The position numbers and the translations under genes were made by a program. Shown here piece after piece: positions 45,107-56,350 of a stretch of 64,000 nt of DNA. Where the stretch lies: NCBI RefSeq assembly GCF_030867095.1, contig NC_081828.1, positions 215,233,978 to 215,297,977 on the forward strand, in the 5' to 3' direction. The notes below the pieces were generated by a model. That model worked only from the letters and a program-made list of their open reading frames with translations. It had not been told where the DNA came from and made no database searches. Each line of letters starts with the position of its first letter. Positions within the stretch are counted from its first letter, which is position 1. Source of the stretch: Alligator mississippiensis. Taxonomy: Eukaryota; Chordata; Crocodylia; Alligatoridae.

Positions 45107-46695
45107 TGGGCTAGGTCTGACTTGCTTTTCATTAGGAGGAGATGATAATGCTTCTTCTCTGCACCACCGTCCCCCCTGCCCCCAACTTTGTCTTGATTGC
45201 TTCACTTGTCTATTATTCAGGGCCAGGGCGGGTTGCTTTGCTCATGAGTGTACACCCCCTGCTCTCACTTGCTGCTCTCCTGCTGCAAGACATGCCATGT
45301 CTGTGGTCCTCCTCTTTCCCAATGTAATGGCATTTGTTGGAGTGGCTGAGCCAGCCAGCATGGTAGCTCATAACTCCAGAGGGCTAAAGAGTTTGACAAC
45401 GACAAAAAATTGTCCCAGAGCCTGAAAGATGTAAAATTTGGGAGGTGACCAGTGCCAAACTCCCCCAGCTGGTTTCTCTGCCCACATAAGAGTTCCCTCA
45501 AGCACATTTGCTAGCAGCTAGACTGGTCTATCATGCTGCAGATACCATTGCATATTTGCTCTACTATTCTTACATAACTATGACCTCCACCCAAAGGGAA
45601 ATTATTTCCTGAACCCCAATACTCACATGCACCTTCACACCACGGACAAATGCCCTTTCTCATTATCAGCCCATGGGTATCACATCTTTTATCACTGTTG
45701 GCAGAGAGACTAAGCCTAAAATTAATTTCCCTCTCTCTTAGGGACCTAGAAATCATTTATTAGTTCATCTTGCTGCATCGATAGATAACCAGATGCAAAC
45801 CCTGTTCCAGTAGGGTAGAGCTCCTCTTACTAGTGAAACAACATCACTTCTAGATCAGTGACTAAGCCCTGAAAGGTCTACTGCAGTCACTGCCCGTTGC
45901 CTTTGCCAACTGCAGGAGATGAGCTGGATCCATTGAGCTGGATTCCAGGTTTTGGACCTGAATTTAGTAGATTGAGACTAATTTCCATTTCAGTAACTCA
46001 CTTAATATCAGATCATTCTCTAGCACCTTTCAACTGTAAATCCTTTAAGATTTCATAAGAGCTTTTTTTATGGAAATGCAGCCACCTCTGGAGAGGAACG
46101 CAGCAAGTGTTTAGCCAGCAGTTTGCAGAGAGGAATGCAGAATACCAGTCAGTTAAAATCCACAGGAACTGATGTGGGTAGCATTATTTTGGTAGTTGCT
46201 CTTAGTGCCTTGGACTAAATTTACCTGTAATGAGTGCCAAAAGCCAAAGTGCAATTATTTTATTAATTGGTTTAGCAGTACCCCTGGTGTTATAGAAGTG
46301 GTTAGAGGTTCCGGTGTGGCTGGCATTGGAGAGACACATAATAAAAGCCATTCCCTGTCCTAGAAATCCTCTGGCTACAAAAAGACAAACTGAGACAAAA
46401 GACAGAGGTGAAAGGACACAATGGATGTTCCAGGCCATATCAGAGAGAGGGATGGATGGATCTCAGCTCCCTGAGTAAAGTAACATCCCCATTTATTTAG
46501 GACACAGGCAAGGATTTGCTACCAGCTGAGATCAGCCAGTTTACCCAGTCCCAATTTGTTCTCCAGAAAAAACAGGCAGATACTTTCTTATTCTCTTGGG
46601 AAATCAGGGACATGAGTTTCGAGTCTGAAGCAGGAAGCAAGACATGGGTCAAAACCTCATGGAAGGAAAAGTAGCAGCACTCCATTGATTCTAGT
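45107..46695. other. Unassigned, with one old repeat hint
   Basis: 'ctctagcacctttcaactgt', 'aaatcctttaagatttcata' (46,018-46,060) resembles the ancient reptile repeat with TAGCACCTTTCATCTGAGGATCTCAAAG. No supported frame. Confidence 0.35.
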
Positions 46696-46700
46696 CAAGG

Positions 46701-48149
46701 GATGTGTCTACATGTTCATTTACTGCACAGTAATTTGGCTTTTATACTGGTGTCTACACGTGCAGGCATTACAGCATAGTAACACTGTGTGTGGACTGAC
46801 TTGGGACTAAAGTTAGTTCCAAATCAGTCCACACGAACAGGGTTACTGCACAGTAAGGCATGAACATGTGCCTTACTGTGCAGTAACTACTTGGGTGTAA
46901 ATTTGCTACCTGCATCATGCAGGCAAATTAAAGAGACCATGACTTAGATGATTACACAGTCTGGTGGGTGGCAAATTGGCTTGGGGGTCGCACCGAGAGA
47001 GTGGTAGTAGACGGGTTGGTATCAACCTGGAAGGATGTGGGTAGTGGGGTCCCGCAGTGCTCGGTCCTTGGACCTGTACTCTTCAATGTCTTCATCAGTG
47101 ACTTGGGTGTGGGTGTGATGTGTACTCTGTCCAAGTCTGTGGATGATACTGAATTTTGGGGTGAAGTAGGCACTCTGGAGGGTAGGGAACAGGTTGGAAA
47201 AGTGGGCAGTACACAATAGGATGCAGTACAACAAGGACAAGTGTAGAGTGCTGCACTGAGGGTGCAAAAATATCCAGCACATCCACTGGCTGGGAAGTGA
47301 CCCTCTCCGCAGCACAGAAGCAGAAAAGGATCTCGGAGTCATGGTGGACGCCAAGATGAACATGAGTCATCAGTGTGACGAAATCACCAGCAAAGCTAAC
47401 CGCACTTTATCGTGCATCAGCAGATGCTTGACAAATAGATCCAAGGAGGTGATACTTCCCCTCTATGCGACATTGGTCAGACCACAGTTGGAGGACTGCG
47501 TCCAGTTTTGGGCACCGCACTTCAAGAAGGATGTTGATAGACTCAAGAGGGTTCAGAGGAGACCACTCATACGGTTAAGGGTTTACAGGACAAGCCCTAT
47601 GAGGAGAGACTGAGGGACCTGGACCTCTTCAGCCTCCGCAAGAGAAGGCTGAGAGGTGATCTTGTGGCTGCCTAAAAATTCATTATGGGGATGCAGCAAG
47701 GGATGGGAGATGCGCTGTTCACCATGGTGCCTCTTTTGCTAACAAGAAACAATGGTCACAAACTGACAAAGAGCAGATTTAGGTTGGATATCAGGAAAAA
47801 CTTCTTCATGGTAAGGGTGGCCAAAATTTGGACTGGGCTCGCAAGGGAGGTGGTGCTCTCCCCTACCTTGGGGGTCTTTAAGAGAAGGCTGGGTAGGCAT
47901 CTGGCTGGGGTCATCAGCGCACTTTCCTGCCCAGGCAGGGGGATGGACTCGATCTGTTGGAGGTCTCTTCCAACCCTAGCATCTATGAATCTAGGTAGCA
48001 AATTTATGGCCAAATTGGCATAAATCACCATAGTTACTGTGCAGTATGAGTGTGCATGTGTAGACATGCACCGGTGCTGTGCAGTAATTTCTGGTTCCTC
48101 TGCAGTAACCTAAGTTACTGTGCAGTAATGGTGCACATGTAGACACACC
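46701..48149. mobile_element. Palindromic MITE split by a CR1
   Basis: Left part 46,701-46,930 begins GATGTGTCTACATGTTCATT; right part 47,998-48,149 ends ATGTAGACACACC. Perfect pentamer CAAGG at 46,696-46,700 and 48,150-48,154. The left part carries the palindrome GTGTGTGGACTGACTTGGGA. Together the parts match the intact copy at 643-1,014 in order. Confidence 0.9.
46931..47997 (+). mobile_element. 5'-truncated CR1 nested in MITE
   Basis: About 1.07 kb. Translation shows RT motif B-like GSGVPQCSVLGPVLFNVFIS, motif C degraded to SVDDTEFWG (family FADDTKL), then TNRSKEVILPLYATLVRPQL and [14 protein letters not shown]. The C-terminus is FRLDIRKNFFMVRVAKIW with the tail GGATGGACTCGATCTGTTGG...CATCTATGAAT. 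Flanking GCAAATTA (46,923-46,930) and GCAAATTTA (47,998-48,006) may be a target duplication, which would be unusual for CR1. This is a different subfamily from the other CR1s here. Confidence 0.93.
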
Positions 48150-48154
48150 CAAGG

Positions 48155-49204
48155 GGTATCAATAGGAGAGTGAAATTGCTTATCATACAGGCCCCTTCTC
48201 CCCTCCAGCCCCAAATTGCTGAGACTGTATCGCTAGCCCTGTAGGTCACAGGTTGTGTTCCCAGCATTGCTTACAAGTATTCAGTGAATGGCTGCATCTC
48301 CTAGGCCGGCATGGATCTATTATGTTTCTCTGCCTGATTTATGAAGAACAAAAGCTTTGCAGCTGTCAGAATGAATCCTGGGTGTGAATTTAGCAGAAGG
48401 CTTGATTAAAGGCCAGGGAAACCTCTTCTTTCCAGCCAAGTGAATGCACCTGGGCAGAGCATTTTTTTCCCCCCAAGGTACTTTGTGACCTGGAAGAGAC
48501 ATCTTGAGAAGCATTAAGCTAAATCAGAAGGGTGGTGGTGGGGAAGGGGGGGGGGGGTTGAAAGAGTCTAGAGGGGGCAGTGCTAGGTGTTGGCAGAGAG
48601 GGGGAGAGATCATAAAAGGTAACATTTAAGAATAGCATTAGGAACAAATTCCTTTGGTGGCATCTATTAGTCATGGCTGGTTTCAGTGCAAGGAAGCAGG
48701 GTCAATGCCCAGAGCTGAAGGCCATGCAAGGTCTCAACTGGTGTTTGTGCAAGCTCTCCAGTGGGAGAAGAGAGGGGGTCCAGGCTTTAGTGTCCAGAGT
48801 CTAGCGTTGAAATAATTTGTAGGATAATCTCTCCAGGGGAATTGGCTCCTAGATCTCACCTGCCATTTTACCTCAAGCAAGTTATTTCACTTAATAATTT
48901 ATATGGCATTAGTGTGGGTAGTACAGGTTCCCGACAGGGTTCAGGAAGAAGCTTTGTTCGCTAGGTGCTACATATGCAAGGAATGAAAAACCGATCTGTG
49001 CTGTGAAGAAGCACAGTGTACATAGCCTCAATTTTGTGTGCCTCAGTTTCCCTTGGGGGTGGAAAATACCATGCTGGAAAATACTGTACTTTAAAACTAG
49101 TTTGGAAAAAAGAGAGAATATATTATTATGACAATGTTGTAGCAGAAAGGGAGAGATGCAGTGTCCTGATAAGCCTTTGCCTGGACCTAATTCTGCTCTT
49201 GGTA
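48155..49204. other. No recognisable feature; G tract at 48,546-48,556
   Basis: No supported frame. Confidence 0.4.
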
Positions 49205-49300
49205 ACAATATTTAGTACACATACCGTACCTCCCGTCAGCAGATCTCAAAGCATTTTCTGTGAGGGATCCTGCTTAATAGCATTATACCGATTAGGCTGG
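49205..49300 (+). repeat. Ancient repeat hint (TCTCAAAGCATTTTC)
   Basis: 'tttagtacacataccgtacc' and 'cagcagatctcaaagcattt' follow the order of an old amniote repeat. A 141-codon frame spans it without motif support. Confidence 0.3.
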
Positions 49301-49518
49301 AGAAGATGCGGCCAGAAGCCATCCACTGCTTTGGGGTGCAGTAGCAGGGTGGTCAAGTTGTCTCACTACAGCTCTGAAGACACAAGAGTCAAGCCATGCT
49401 CTGAAGCTGTACTAAAGGATGCTGCTTTGATACAGATGTGAACGTATATTTAGACTGGATCAGGGATTTTTGCTAAAATAAAAGGCATTTTGGGGTCTCT
49501 TGGGGAAGCATCTCCACA

Positions 49519-49692
49519 GTCTTCCCAGAGAGGTGGTAGACTCTCCATCTTTGGAGGTTTTGAAGACGTGGCTACACAAAGCCCTGGCTAGGATGATCTA
49601 GTTGAGGATGGTCTTGCTTGGAGCAGGGGGTTGGACTAGATGTGACCTCCTGAGGTCCCCTCTAACCCTCATTGTCTATGATGCTATGATCT
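49519..49692 (+). mobile_element. CR1 3' end
   Basis: CCAGAGAGGTGGTAGACTCT to TTGTCTATGATGCTATGATC, continuous CR1 end with no large indel. Confidence 0.94.
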
Positions 49693-50114
49693 GAATTTTT
49701 AGAGCTGCTAAGCACTCAAATCTGCTGTAAAATCAATCAGGATACGACCTTACACCTGCTAAATCTGGGCATCTCCAGGGGAGGGCACGCAAAGAGAATG
49801 GGCACTCCTGAATATCAGATCTAAGACCCAAATCCTCAGTGATCTTTAAGTACCAGATGCCCGTTGAAATGAATTTGAACAGAGAGTCCTGTTACTTTGG
49901 AGGATCTAGGCTGTTTTAGCTATCATGGGTCAAATGCTTTTGCTGAAAAAATAGGTTTGAAAAAGCCCAAAGCAAAACACACACACACAATATAATTTTC
50001 CTTCAATTTTTTTGAGTAAATGAAAGTTTTCAGTTTGTTTAAAATTAAATAAAAAATGTTGCTCTATGTTAGTTTTCAAGAATTGATGATTTTCCTCTTA
50101 TTCGGTGCTGTCAC
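49693..50114. other. No recognisable feature
   Basis: A short (CA)n run at 49,977-49,988, otherwise nothing. Confidence 0.4.
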
Positions 50115-50215
50115 AGGCACAGAGAGACACCCGTGGCCATACAAAAAGGCTGTGGCAGAGCCAAGATTTAAGCCTAGCTCTCCATGCTAGACCACATGAA
50201 CATTGTTCCCTTGTG
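50115..50215 (-). repeat. MIR-like SINE fragment
   Basis: 'ggcacagagagacacccgtg', 'ggcagagccaagatttaagc' and 'ctagctctccatgctagacc' follow MIR minus-strand order. Confidence 0.5.
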
Positions 50216-51085
50216 CTTCAACTAATCATGGCCAGACCTCCCTCTGCTACAGACCTCACTGTGCTCAACGTGTAAGACAGGGATTAACTGGCTTCCCTTG
50301 TGGCTCTGTGCTCAGCTCCAGATTGCAAGTTGGTCCGTCCCGCAGGTGGTCTGACAGCAATAAACCCCCGTGTCCTTAACAGCAGCAATTGGATCCGTCT
50401 CTTAGGTGAGTCTCTTTGTATAAACACTCATTTTGGAAGAACATGCTTCAGAGAGTGTTGATCCCATCACAGGGTCCTCCCAGCCCTGGACACTTTATTT
50501 AAACTTCCCTTGGGTTAAGTGACCTTCCTGTGCATCTGCAGAGAGGCTGACAGCATTATCTCTCAGGTCCCTTCTGTAGCAAGATCCTGTCACGCACTAA
50601 CCAAATCTGTTGAGCGCAACAGTTTCTCCTCCCTGGTATTAATCACCCTCAGCTTTCAACTCCAGTGAAAGCAGATTTGAGGAGTGAGAAGAAGATAAAT
50701 GCCTTTTCCTGTTGCAGGGAACAAACTGATCTGCCCCTGCAGGTCCTGCCTAAGCACTCATCATCAAACCCTCATTTGTCACTTTGGTTTCTGCTTTGCT
50801 CGTCAGATCACGCCAGGCTTGAGGATGGCTGGAACAGAGGGACGGAGCGCTGGTTTTCTGATTAACTGGCTTTATGGCCTGGAGCAGGGCTGTATAGCTC
50901 ATGAGCTTCAGGGAGAAGAAAAATACAGCACTTTATATGTATTACAGCAGTTGTGAGAGGCTCAGACCAAGTTCAAGGTTATAGCACAGATACATCATGA
51001 CATACAGTCCCTCTGCTAGGAAGAACACAGGATCCAAATAGAGATAGGACTGATGATGGAATTATTAACGCTGATTTATAGGTAA
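50216..51085. other. No recognisable feature
   Basis: Frames of 66 and 85 codons at 50,665-50,956 lack motif support. Confidence 0.4.
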
Positions 51086-51089
51086 CACA

Positions 51090-51356
51090 GAGGGGGTCAA
51101 AGACCACTGCACAAGGAGCAATGGTCTCAAGTTGCAGCCAGGGAAGTTTAGGCTAGATAGTAAGAAAAACTTTCTTGACAGGAGGGTAGTAAAACATTGG
51201 AACATGCTACCCAGAAAGGTGGTGGAGTCTCCATCCTTGGAGGTTTTGAAGACCTGGATGATGTAGTTGGGGCTGGTCCTGCTTGGAGCAGGGGGTTGGA
51301 CTAGATGCAACCTCCTGATGTCCATTCCAACCCTCGTTGTCTATGATTTTATATTG
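51090..51356 (+). mobile_element. CR1 3' end with small deletion
   Basis: GCAAGGAGCAATGG-type start to TTGTCTATGATTTTATATTG. GAAGACCTGGATGATGTAG lacks about 20 bp (AGACAAAGCCTTGGCTGG region) found in sister copies. Confidence 0.93.
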
Positions 51357-51520
51357 TGGAGTCTCCATCCTTGGAGGTGTTTAAGACCCAGCTAGACAAA
51401 GCCTTGGCTGGAATGATGTAGTCAGGGCTGGTCCTGCTTCGAGCAGGGGGTTGGACTTGATGTGACCTCCTGAGGTTGTTTCCCACCCTCATTTTCCATG
51501 ATTCTTCTATTCTATACCTC
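51357..51520 (+). mobile_element. Second CR1 3' end joined directly to the first
   Basis: TGGAGTCTCCATCCTTGGAG to TTTTCCATGATTCTTCTATT. It starts where the previous copy ends and keeps the 20 bp that the first lacks, so it is a separate insertion. Confidence 0.94.
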
Positions 51521-51561
51521 TGGCTCCATGGCTGTTGAAGACACCTAATGACTTTGCATGG

Positions 51562-51650
51562 CACATGAGACCTAACGTGACTTGACTAAGGTCATATGGA
51601 AAGTTAGTAACAATGCTGGGAATGAAGTGACAAAGCTACCCAGCAAGCTA
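51562..51650 (-). repeat. MIR-like SINE fragment
   Basis: 'cgtgacttgactaaggtcat' and 'gaaagttagtaacaatgctg' follow the minus-strand MIR order of CTTGCCCAAGGTCACA...AGTAAGTGGCAGAGCTGG. Confidence 0.5.
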
Positions 51651-51658
51651 CTAGGCTA

Positions 51659-51842
51659 GGGACAGAAGTTACACATAAATCGGTATAAGTGATCAGAAAC
51701 CAGTTCAAATCTGTAACACAACAGAAGTTCTGTGCACATTAATTGATTTCAAAACGGCAAAACCAGTTTAAGATAAACCTGGATGGATGTAGTATCAGAC
51801 TGAACTGATTTAGGTTAAAAAGGTTTATGGAACTTCTGTCCC
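51659..51842. mobile_element. Small MITE with GGGACAGAAGTT ends
   Basis: 184 bp, perfect 12-bp terminal inverted repeats GGGACAGAAGTT (51,659-51,670) and AACTTCTGTCCC (51,831-51,842), with further weak symmetry (ACATAAATC/GTTTATGG). No duplication or coding capacity seen. Confidence 0.75.
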
Positions 51843-52046
51843 AGATCCCCTCCAAATTCAAGTTAACTCACAGTTCTCCAGCATCCCAGGATGCTTTGCA
51901 CCTCCCCTGCAAACCCTGTCAGAGGTGGGCGGGCTAGCCTTAGCCCAAACTGTCTGCTTCAGCCAAGCAGGGAGGCATGCTCTAGTGCCCCCTGGCTTCT
52001 GACCTGGGTCACTACAGGCATATGGCTGCATTTCCAGAATCAAAAG

Positions 52047-52135
52047 TGAATGTCTGTTCACTTGCTTATCGGTTCAATCTACGAAGCTCAGACTAACCTG
52101 CAGGGATTGAATCAATTCAGCCTCGGGCTTTTTGA
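52047..52135 (+). repeat. Interspersed repeat shared with 10.45 kb
   Basis: GAATGTCTGTTCACTTGCTT, ATCGGTTCAATCTACGAAGC and GGGATTGAATCAATTCAGCC match 10,446-10,540. It lies 205 bp from the small MITE and may belong to a longer composite. Confidence 0.6.
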
Positions 52136-53305
52136 CTGTCTGTACTTAGCCCTAGAGCCAGGAATGCCTCCCCAGATCCTCTCTGTTCCAATGCAGCCTT
52201 CTAGCCACCTTTTCTCACAGCTAGGTTTTAAGCTTGTAATGTCTAAGTGGCTGTCTAGTTCAGTGGCCAAAGTCTGTCCTCTTACATCCTCAGATCATAG
52301 AGTAATCATCGTGCGTCATATTGCTATAGAAAAACAGGGGCTTCTCCCTTCTCCTGTTTGGGGTTTCTTCTTCTTCTAAACTGATCTAGGTCTCATGCCT
52401 CAGGCTTATTTTTTATTGTACAAGCAGATTTTGATTGCTGCTTTCTCTGCTGTATATCTTAATGACTTCTCACTTTCCCCACTGTGCTTTTCCTGTTTCT
52501 TGTTGAATTCCAGCCAGGTTCTTTATCAAGCTCCTCCTTCCTCCAAGGATTGCATTTTAAAAAACCAAACAAAGAAGTCTTTTACATTTTTATCACCATA
52601 TCTTCAAACATTCAGCATTATCTCAGAGTCAGTGTTTTTATAGGGTTACTAGGCCAATTGTTCTCTCACTCTAGGGTGTGTTAGAATTTAATCTTAATTA
52701 ATTAATCTGCATAGAATCTGTCGTCCTAAAGTACCTCACAACATTTTTAACTACGCACATTGCCATCACAACTAGGCTATACCATACTACCACTTGTCAG
52801 AAAATTTAAATTTCAGCCACAGGGTATTTCTGTCTACTATTCTAGGCAGGATGGGACCTCTGGTAAACACAGGAGACAAAGCCGGGAAGCAAGATGAGCA
52901 GAAGCCTAATTCTAAGCCATGATATTTTCATGCTTCATATATTTGTAAATCCAAACCAACTGCAGTGCTAGTGGCAAGACATGAGGAAAGTCCTTATCCA
53001 TACAGTTCTGGGGGTGCAAATAGATTCAACCTCCCAAATTAAACAGGTTGTGTGTTGTTGTTTTTTTTTAATTCATTCATTCATTAAAAGAAATTAATTA
53101 TTTTTTTCATTAATTAACTGAATTACTATTGATCATTATTTTTATTTAAGTATCAAAGTCAGTGTCCCATATTGGTAGGCACTCTAAGCACATATGTCAG
53201 GTGACTGTCCTTGCCTCAGAGATGGCAGTCCCAATGGACAAGTCAGATAACGTGTTGAAGAAAAGAAGGATTAATAACCCCGGGTATAGATAGTGAGATC
53301 ATCAA
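52136..53305. other. No recognisable feature
   Basis: No supported frame; a (TTCA)n-like stretch occurs at about 53,072-53,086. Confidence 0.4.
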
Positions 53306-53309
53306 TGCA

Positions 53310-53412
53310 TAGAGTTTCAGGCCAAAAAGGACCACTTGATCATCTAATGTGTATCCTGCATATTGCAGATCATTATATTTCACCAAAGTATCCCTAGGCT
53401 GTGGCCAGGGAG
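53310..53412 (-). repeat. Old CR1-type 3' tail
   Basis: CATAGAGTTTCAGGCCAAAA, AGGACCACTTGATCATCTAA and CATTATATTTCACC: complemented tail of an older CR1 subfamily. Confidence 0.7.
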
Positions 53413-53954
53413 AGATTTAGGATCCAATTTTGAAAGGTATTTAGGCGCTTAGCACATTGATTTCAAGCATTAGGGCTCTGATTTACTGGGGACTGCACAG
53501 GTTCTCTCTCTCTCTCTATCTAAATGCTTTTTCCCCCAAAGAACTTTTGCTTCTCCATCCTCTCCAGAACACCAAACACTGCTCTTTTTCCTAAAAGCAA
53601 TGTAGAAAATGATCTTCAGAGCCAAACTTGGACCCTTTGCATGGAACTGCCTGTAGATTACAGACTTATTGCCGTATTTGGGAATGTTACTCCATTTTTT
53701 TTGTGTTTTTTTAAATTTCTCTTTACCTTCCTCTGTAGTTTTGGGGTGGGGGCATTGGGTGAAGGGACATGGTCCTCTTCTTTGGATCTCTTGAACATAT
53801 TCAATAACTACTCCCAGTCTTTACAGCGGCAGGACATTGGCAATGATTGGTCTCCCTGCTTTACCTGTTAGGATGTCTTGCTGCTTTGAGTACCGCTCCT
53901 GGTAGTTTGTGCAAGCATGCTTTTTAAGCATAAGTGAGACAACTATTTGTCTAG
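53413..53954. other. No recognisable feature
   Basis: The 115-codon frame at 53,524-53,871 has no recognised motif. (TC)n at 53,503-53,517. Confidence 0.4.
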
Positions 53955-54047
53955 TATGATTTAGATTGGGATGATCCTGTCTCCAACAGGGGCTTGGGCT
54001 AAATGACTTCCTGTGGTCCCTTCCAGCCCTACTTGTCTATGATCCTG
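53955..54047 (+). repeat. CR1 3' tail
   Basis: GGGGCTTGGGCTAAATGACT, TCCTGTGGTCCCTTCCAGCC and CTTGTCTATGATCCTGAT. Confidence 0.8.
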
Positions 54048-54645
54048 ATTCAAGATGGCAAGTCTGGTCTTACTTTAGTTTTCAGCTAATTTCACCTCCA
54101 CAGCCATATAAATTAAATTATTAAGTCCAGAACCCATTGCCGTCCCCACATTTCCACAGAACCAGCAGTCACGTGTTTCAACATGAACTCTGTTGCTTCC
54201 TTAGTTTGTTTTTTTTTTTCTGCGAAAAGGCAGCAGCATCAAGTTAGTGTTTTACTTGGATCTTGACTATTAGTGATGTTCAGAACCAGAGGGGCTGCAA
54301 TTGTTCCCAACCCATTCTCAGGAGTTACCATACTGGGAGCACTGGTAATTGCAGGAACAGTGAGAGACACAAATTTAGACTATGGTCTTATTAAGATTGC
54401 TTTTCCCAAAAAAAGTGGAATTTTCCTAGCACTGGAGGCGGGGGGAGTCTCTCCTGATCCATAGAGCACCCAACGGCTGCCCGCAGTTCTCCACCTTCTT
54501 ACACACCTTTGAAAGGGACGGTGTCTACAAGCCAAAGGACGATTCTTTACTCCAAATCATATTTACTGTGCTGGAAATTGCCACTAAATAGAATCAGCCT
54601 TATGGTTCAATCCTTGTTAAATAGGACACAAGGGACACAGAGACA
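54048..54645. other. No recognisable feature
   Basis: No repeat signature or supported frame. Confidence 0.4.
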
Positions 54646-54775
54646 CAAGATGCATTAATGCACATTCACCTAATTTAATGCGCATGTTGGGCACACATCT
54701 ACAAACGCACACCCTTAATATGCATTTAAAATGGGGAAATTAGGTTAATGGTGACAAAATTTGACTAAAAAAAAT
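54646..54775. repeat. Palindromic MITE fragment
   Basis: GATGCATTAATGCACATTCA, GGCACACATCTACAAACGCA and GCATTTAAAATGG are family words; both ends are lost. Confidence 0.5.
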
Positions 54776-55503
54776 CATGAAAGTCTTCATGTTGCTGGAA
54801 AGCAGTCTCTTGAGATTTCAGCCTTAGAAAAATCAGATCCAAAAAGGAGGGAGACTCTTAAAGTTGGTCAGGGCTGCAATGAATAGGTTTACTTGACTGG
54901 AACATTATTTGGACTCCTATGAACCCAGAGCTTTAGAAGAAGCAGTGCTTCATGGAGAACCCAGGTCAACCCATGAGGTTTTATTTATTTCCAGTCTATT
55001 TAAGGAGGCCTACTGCAATTTTTCCTGATGCCTGGGCATCATTAGAGTTTGTTAAAGTGTAGTTTTGACACCCTTGCAACTTGGTCCATATTGCAGATGG
55101 ACAAGTGCTAAGCTTTCCTCACACAGCTCAGGCAACCCAGCCCAAGTCAGCAAAGAGCTCCCAGAGAGGTCAAGCAGCAGTTAAGTCTTAGGGGCAGATA
55201 TTTAGCTGAGATAAACTGATGTTGCAATTACATTTTACACCAGCAGCTTCTCCAGCTGAACAGTTACTTCTGGTCACCAGCAACTAGACCTGAATGTGAA
55301 TCATTGACCAAGAGATGACAGAGAAACTCCACTACCCAAAATGGTTACAGGTTGTGGATGAAGATCTCAAATTATTTTGCCCATCCTTGCACCCGTTGTA
55401 ATTCTTAACCCTCAAATCAGGCACAGTGATTGAATTTATCCACAGTTCTCAGGGGTGAAACTTTAAATAGGGGAGTAAGAGGAAAGCCAAGAATCATTTC
55501 TCA
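54776..55503. other. No recognisable feature
   Basis: No repeat signature or supported frame. Confidence 0.4.
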
Positions 55504-56350
55504 CAGTTTTACAGCTGTTAAGACCTGAAGAGACTAGGGTAATGGTCTAGTCCAGGGGTGGGCAAAATGCAGTCTGCAGGTCGGATGTGGTCCTCCAGGC
55601 CATTTTATCCAGTCCGCGGGGCCCCTAAAAAATTTAGAAAATTAATATTTATCTGCCCCTGGCTGCCTCTCATGTAGCCCTTGATGGCTTACCAAAACTC
55701 AGTAAGCGGCCCTCCGCCCAAAATAATTTGCTGGTCTAGTCTGACCTTCTGCAGACCACAAGCCAAAGGACTTCCTTGTATTAACCCCTGCTTCATGCTC
55801 AGCAGCAGTGCTTAAACTACAGTACCTCCTGTCCAACTTGATTTAAAATTTCCTTTGGATTCGAGAACCACCCTTGCTGAGTTGTTCCACTCAGTAATGA
55901 ACCTTGCAGTCAAAATAAAGTGCACCTTATTTCTTATCTTGACTCGTCTAGTTTCAGCTTGAAGCCACTGGATCTTCTCCTAATCTTTTTTTTTTTTTCT
56001 CCTAGACGTAAGAGTCCCTTATTACTAAATTTATATTCACTTTGAAGATACTTGCAGGCTATGATCTAGTCACCCCTTAGTTGTCTCCCTGTGAAGTTAA
56101 AGAGATGCAGACCCTGGCATCTTTTATGGTAAGGCATGTCTTCCAATCCTGGAATCATCTTCATGGCTCTTCTCTGAACCCTGTACATTTATTAGTGTCC
56201 ATCCTGTTTGGTGGACAACAGCCCTAGACATAATATTCCTGTACCAGCCATAATAGTGCCAAAAAAGACATAATGTAACCTCTGTATTCCTATGCATTAT
56301 TCTTCACCTAAGGATCATATTAGCTATTTTGTCTACAGCATCAGTAAATA
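55504..56350 (-). mobile_element. 5'-truncated CR1 of an older subfamily, split by a hAT
   Basis: Complemented CR1: TTTTACAGCTGTTAAGACCT, then after the insert CTGACCTTCTGCAGACCACA, 'cttcatggctcttctctgaa', 'aacctctgtattcctatgca' and 'aaggatcatattagctattt'. The latter blocks encode the ORF2 end on the minus strand. About 650 bp of CR1 in total, with a T tract inside at 55,987-55,999. Confidence 0.85.
55552..55732. mobile_element. hAT MITE (CAGGGGTGGGCAAA family) inserted in CR1
   Basis: Starts CCAGGGGTGGGCAAAATGCA and ends CCCAAAATAATTTGC. Flanked by TGGTCTAGT (55,543-55,551 and 55,732-55,740), which includes the 8-bp GGTCTAGT. The right inverted repeat (expected TTTTGCCCACCCCTG) is cut to TTTGC right before the duplication. 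Confidence 0.85.

Noticed and set aside
49016..49441. 141-codon plus frame with a hydrophobic stretch (SLCLDLILLLVTIF)
   Set aside because: Partly ancient repeat sequence, and no family match; a single hydrophobic run is not enough for a membrane protein call.
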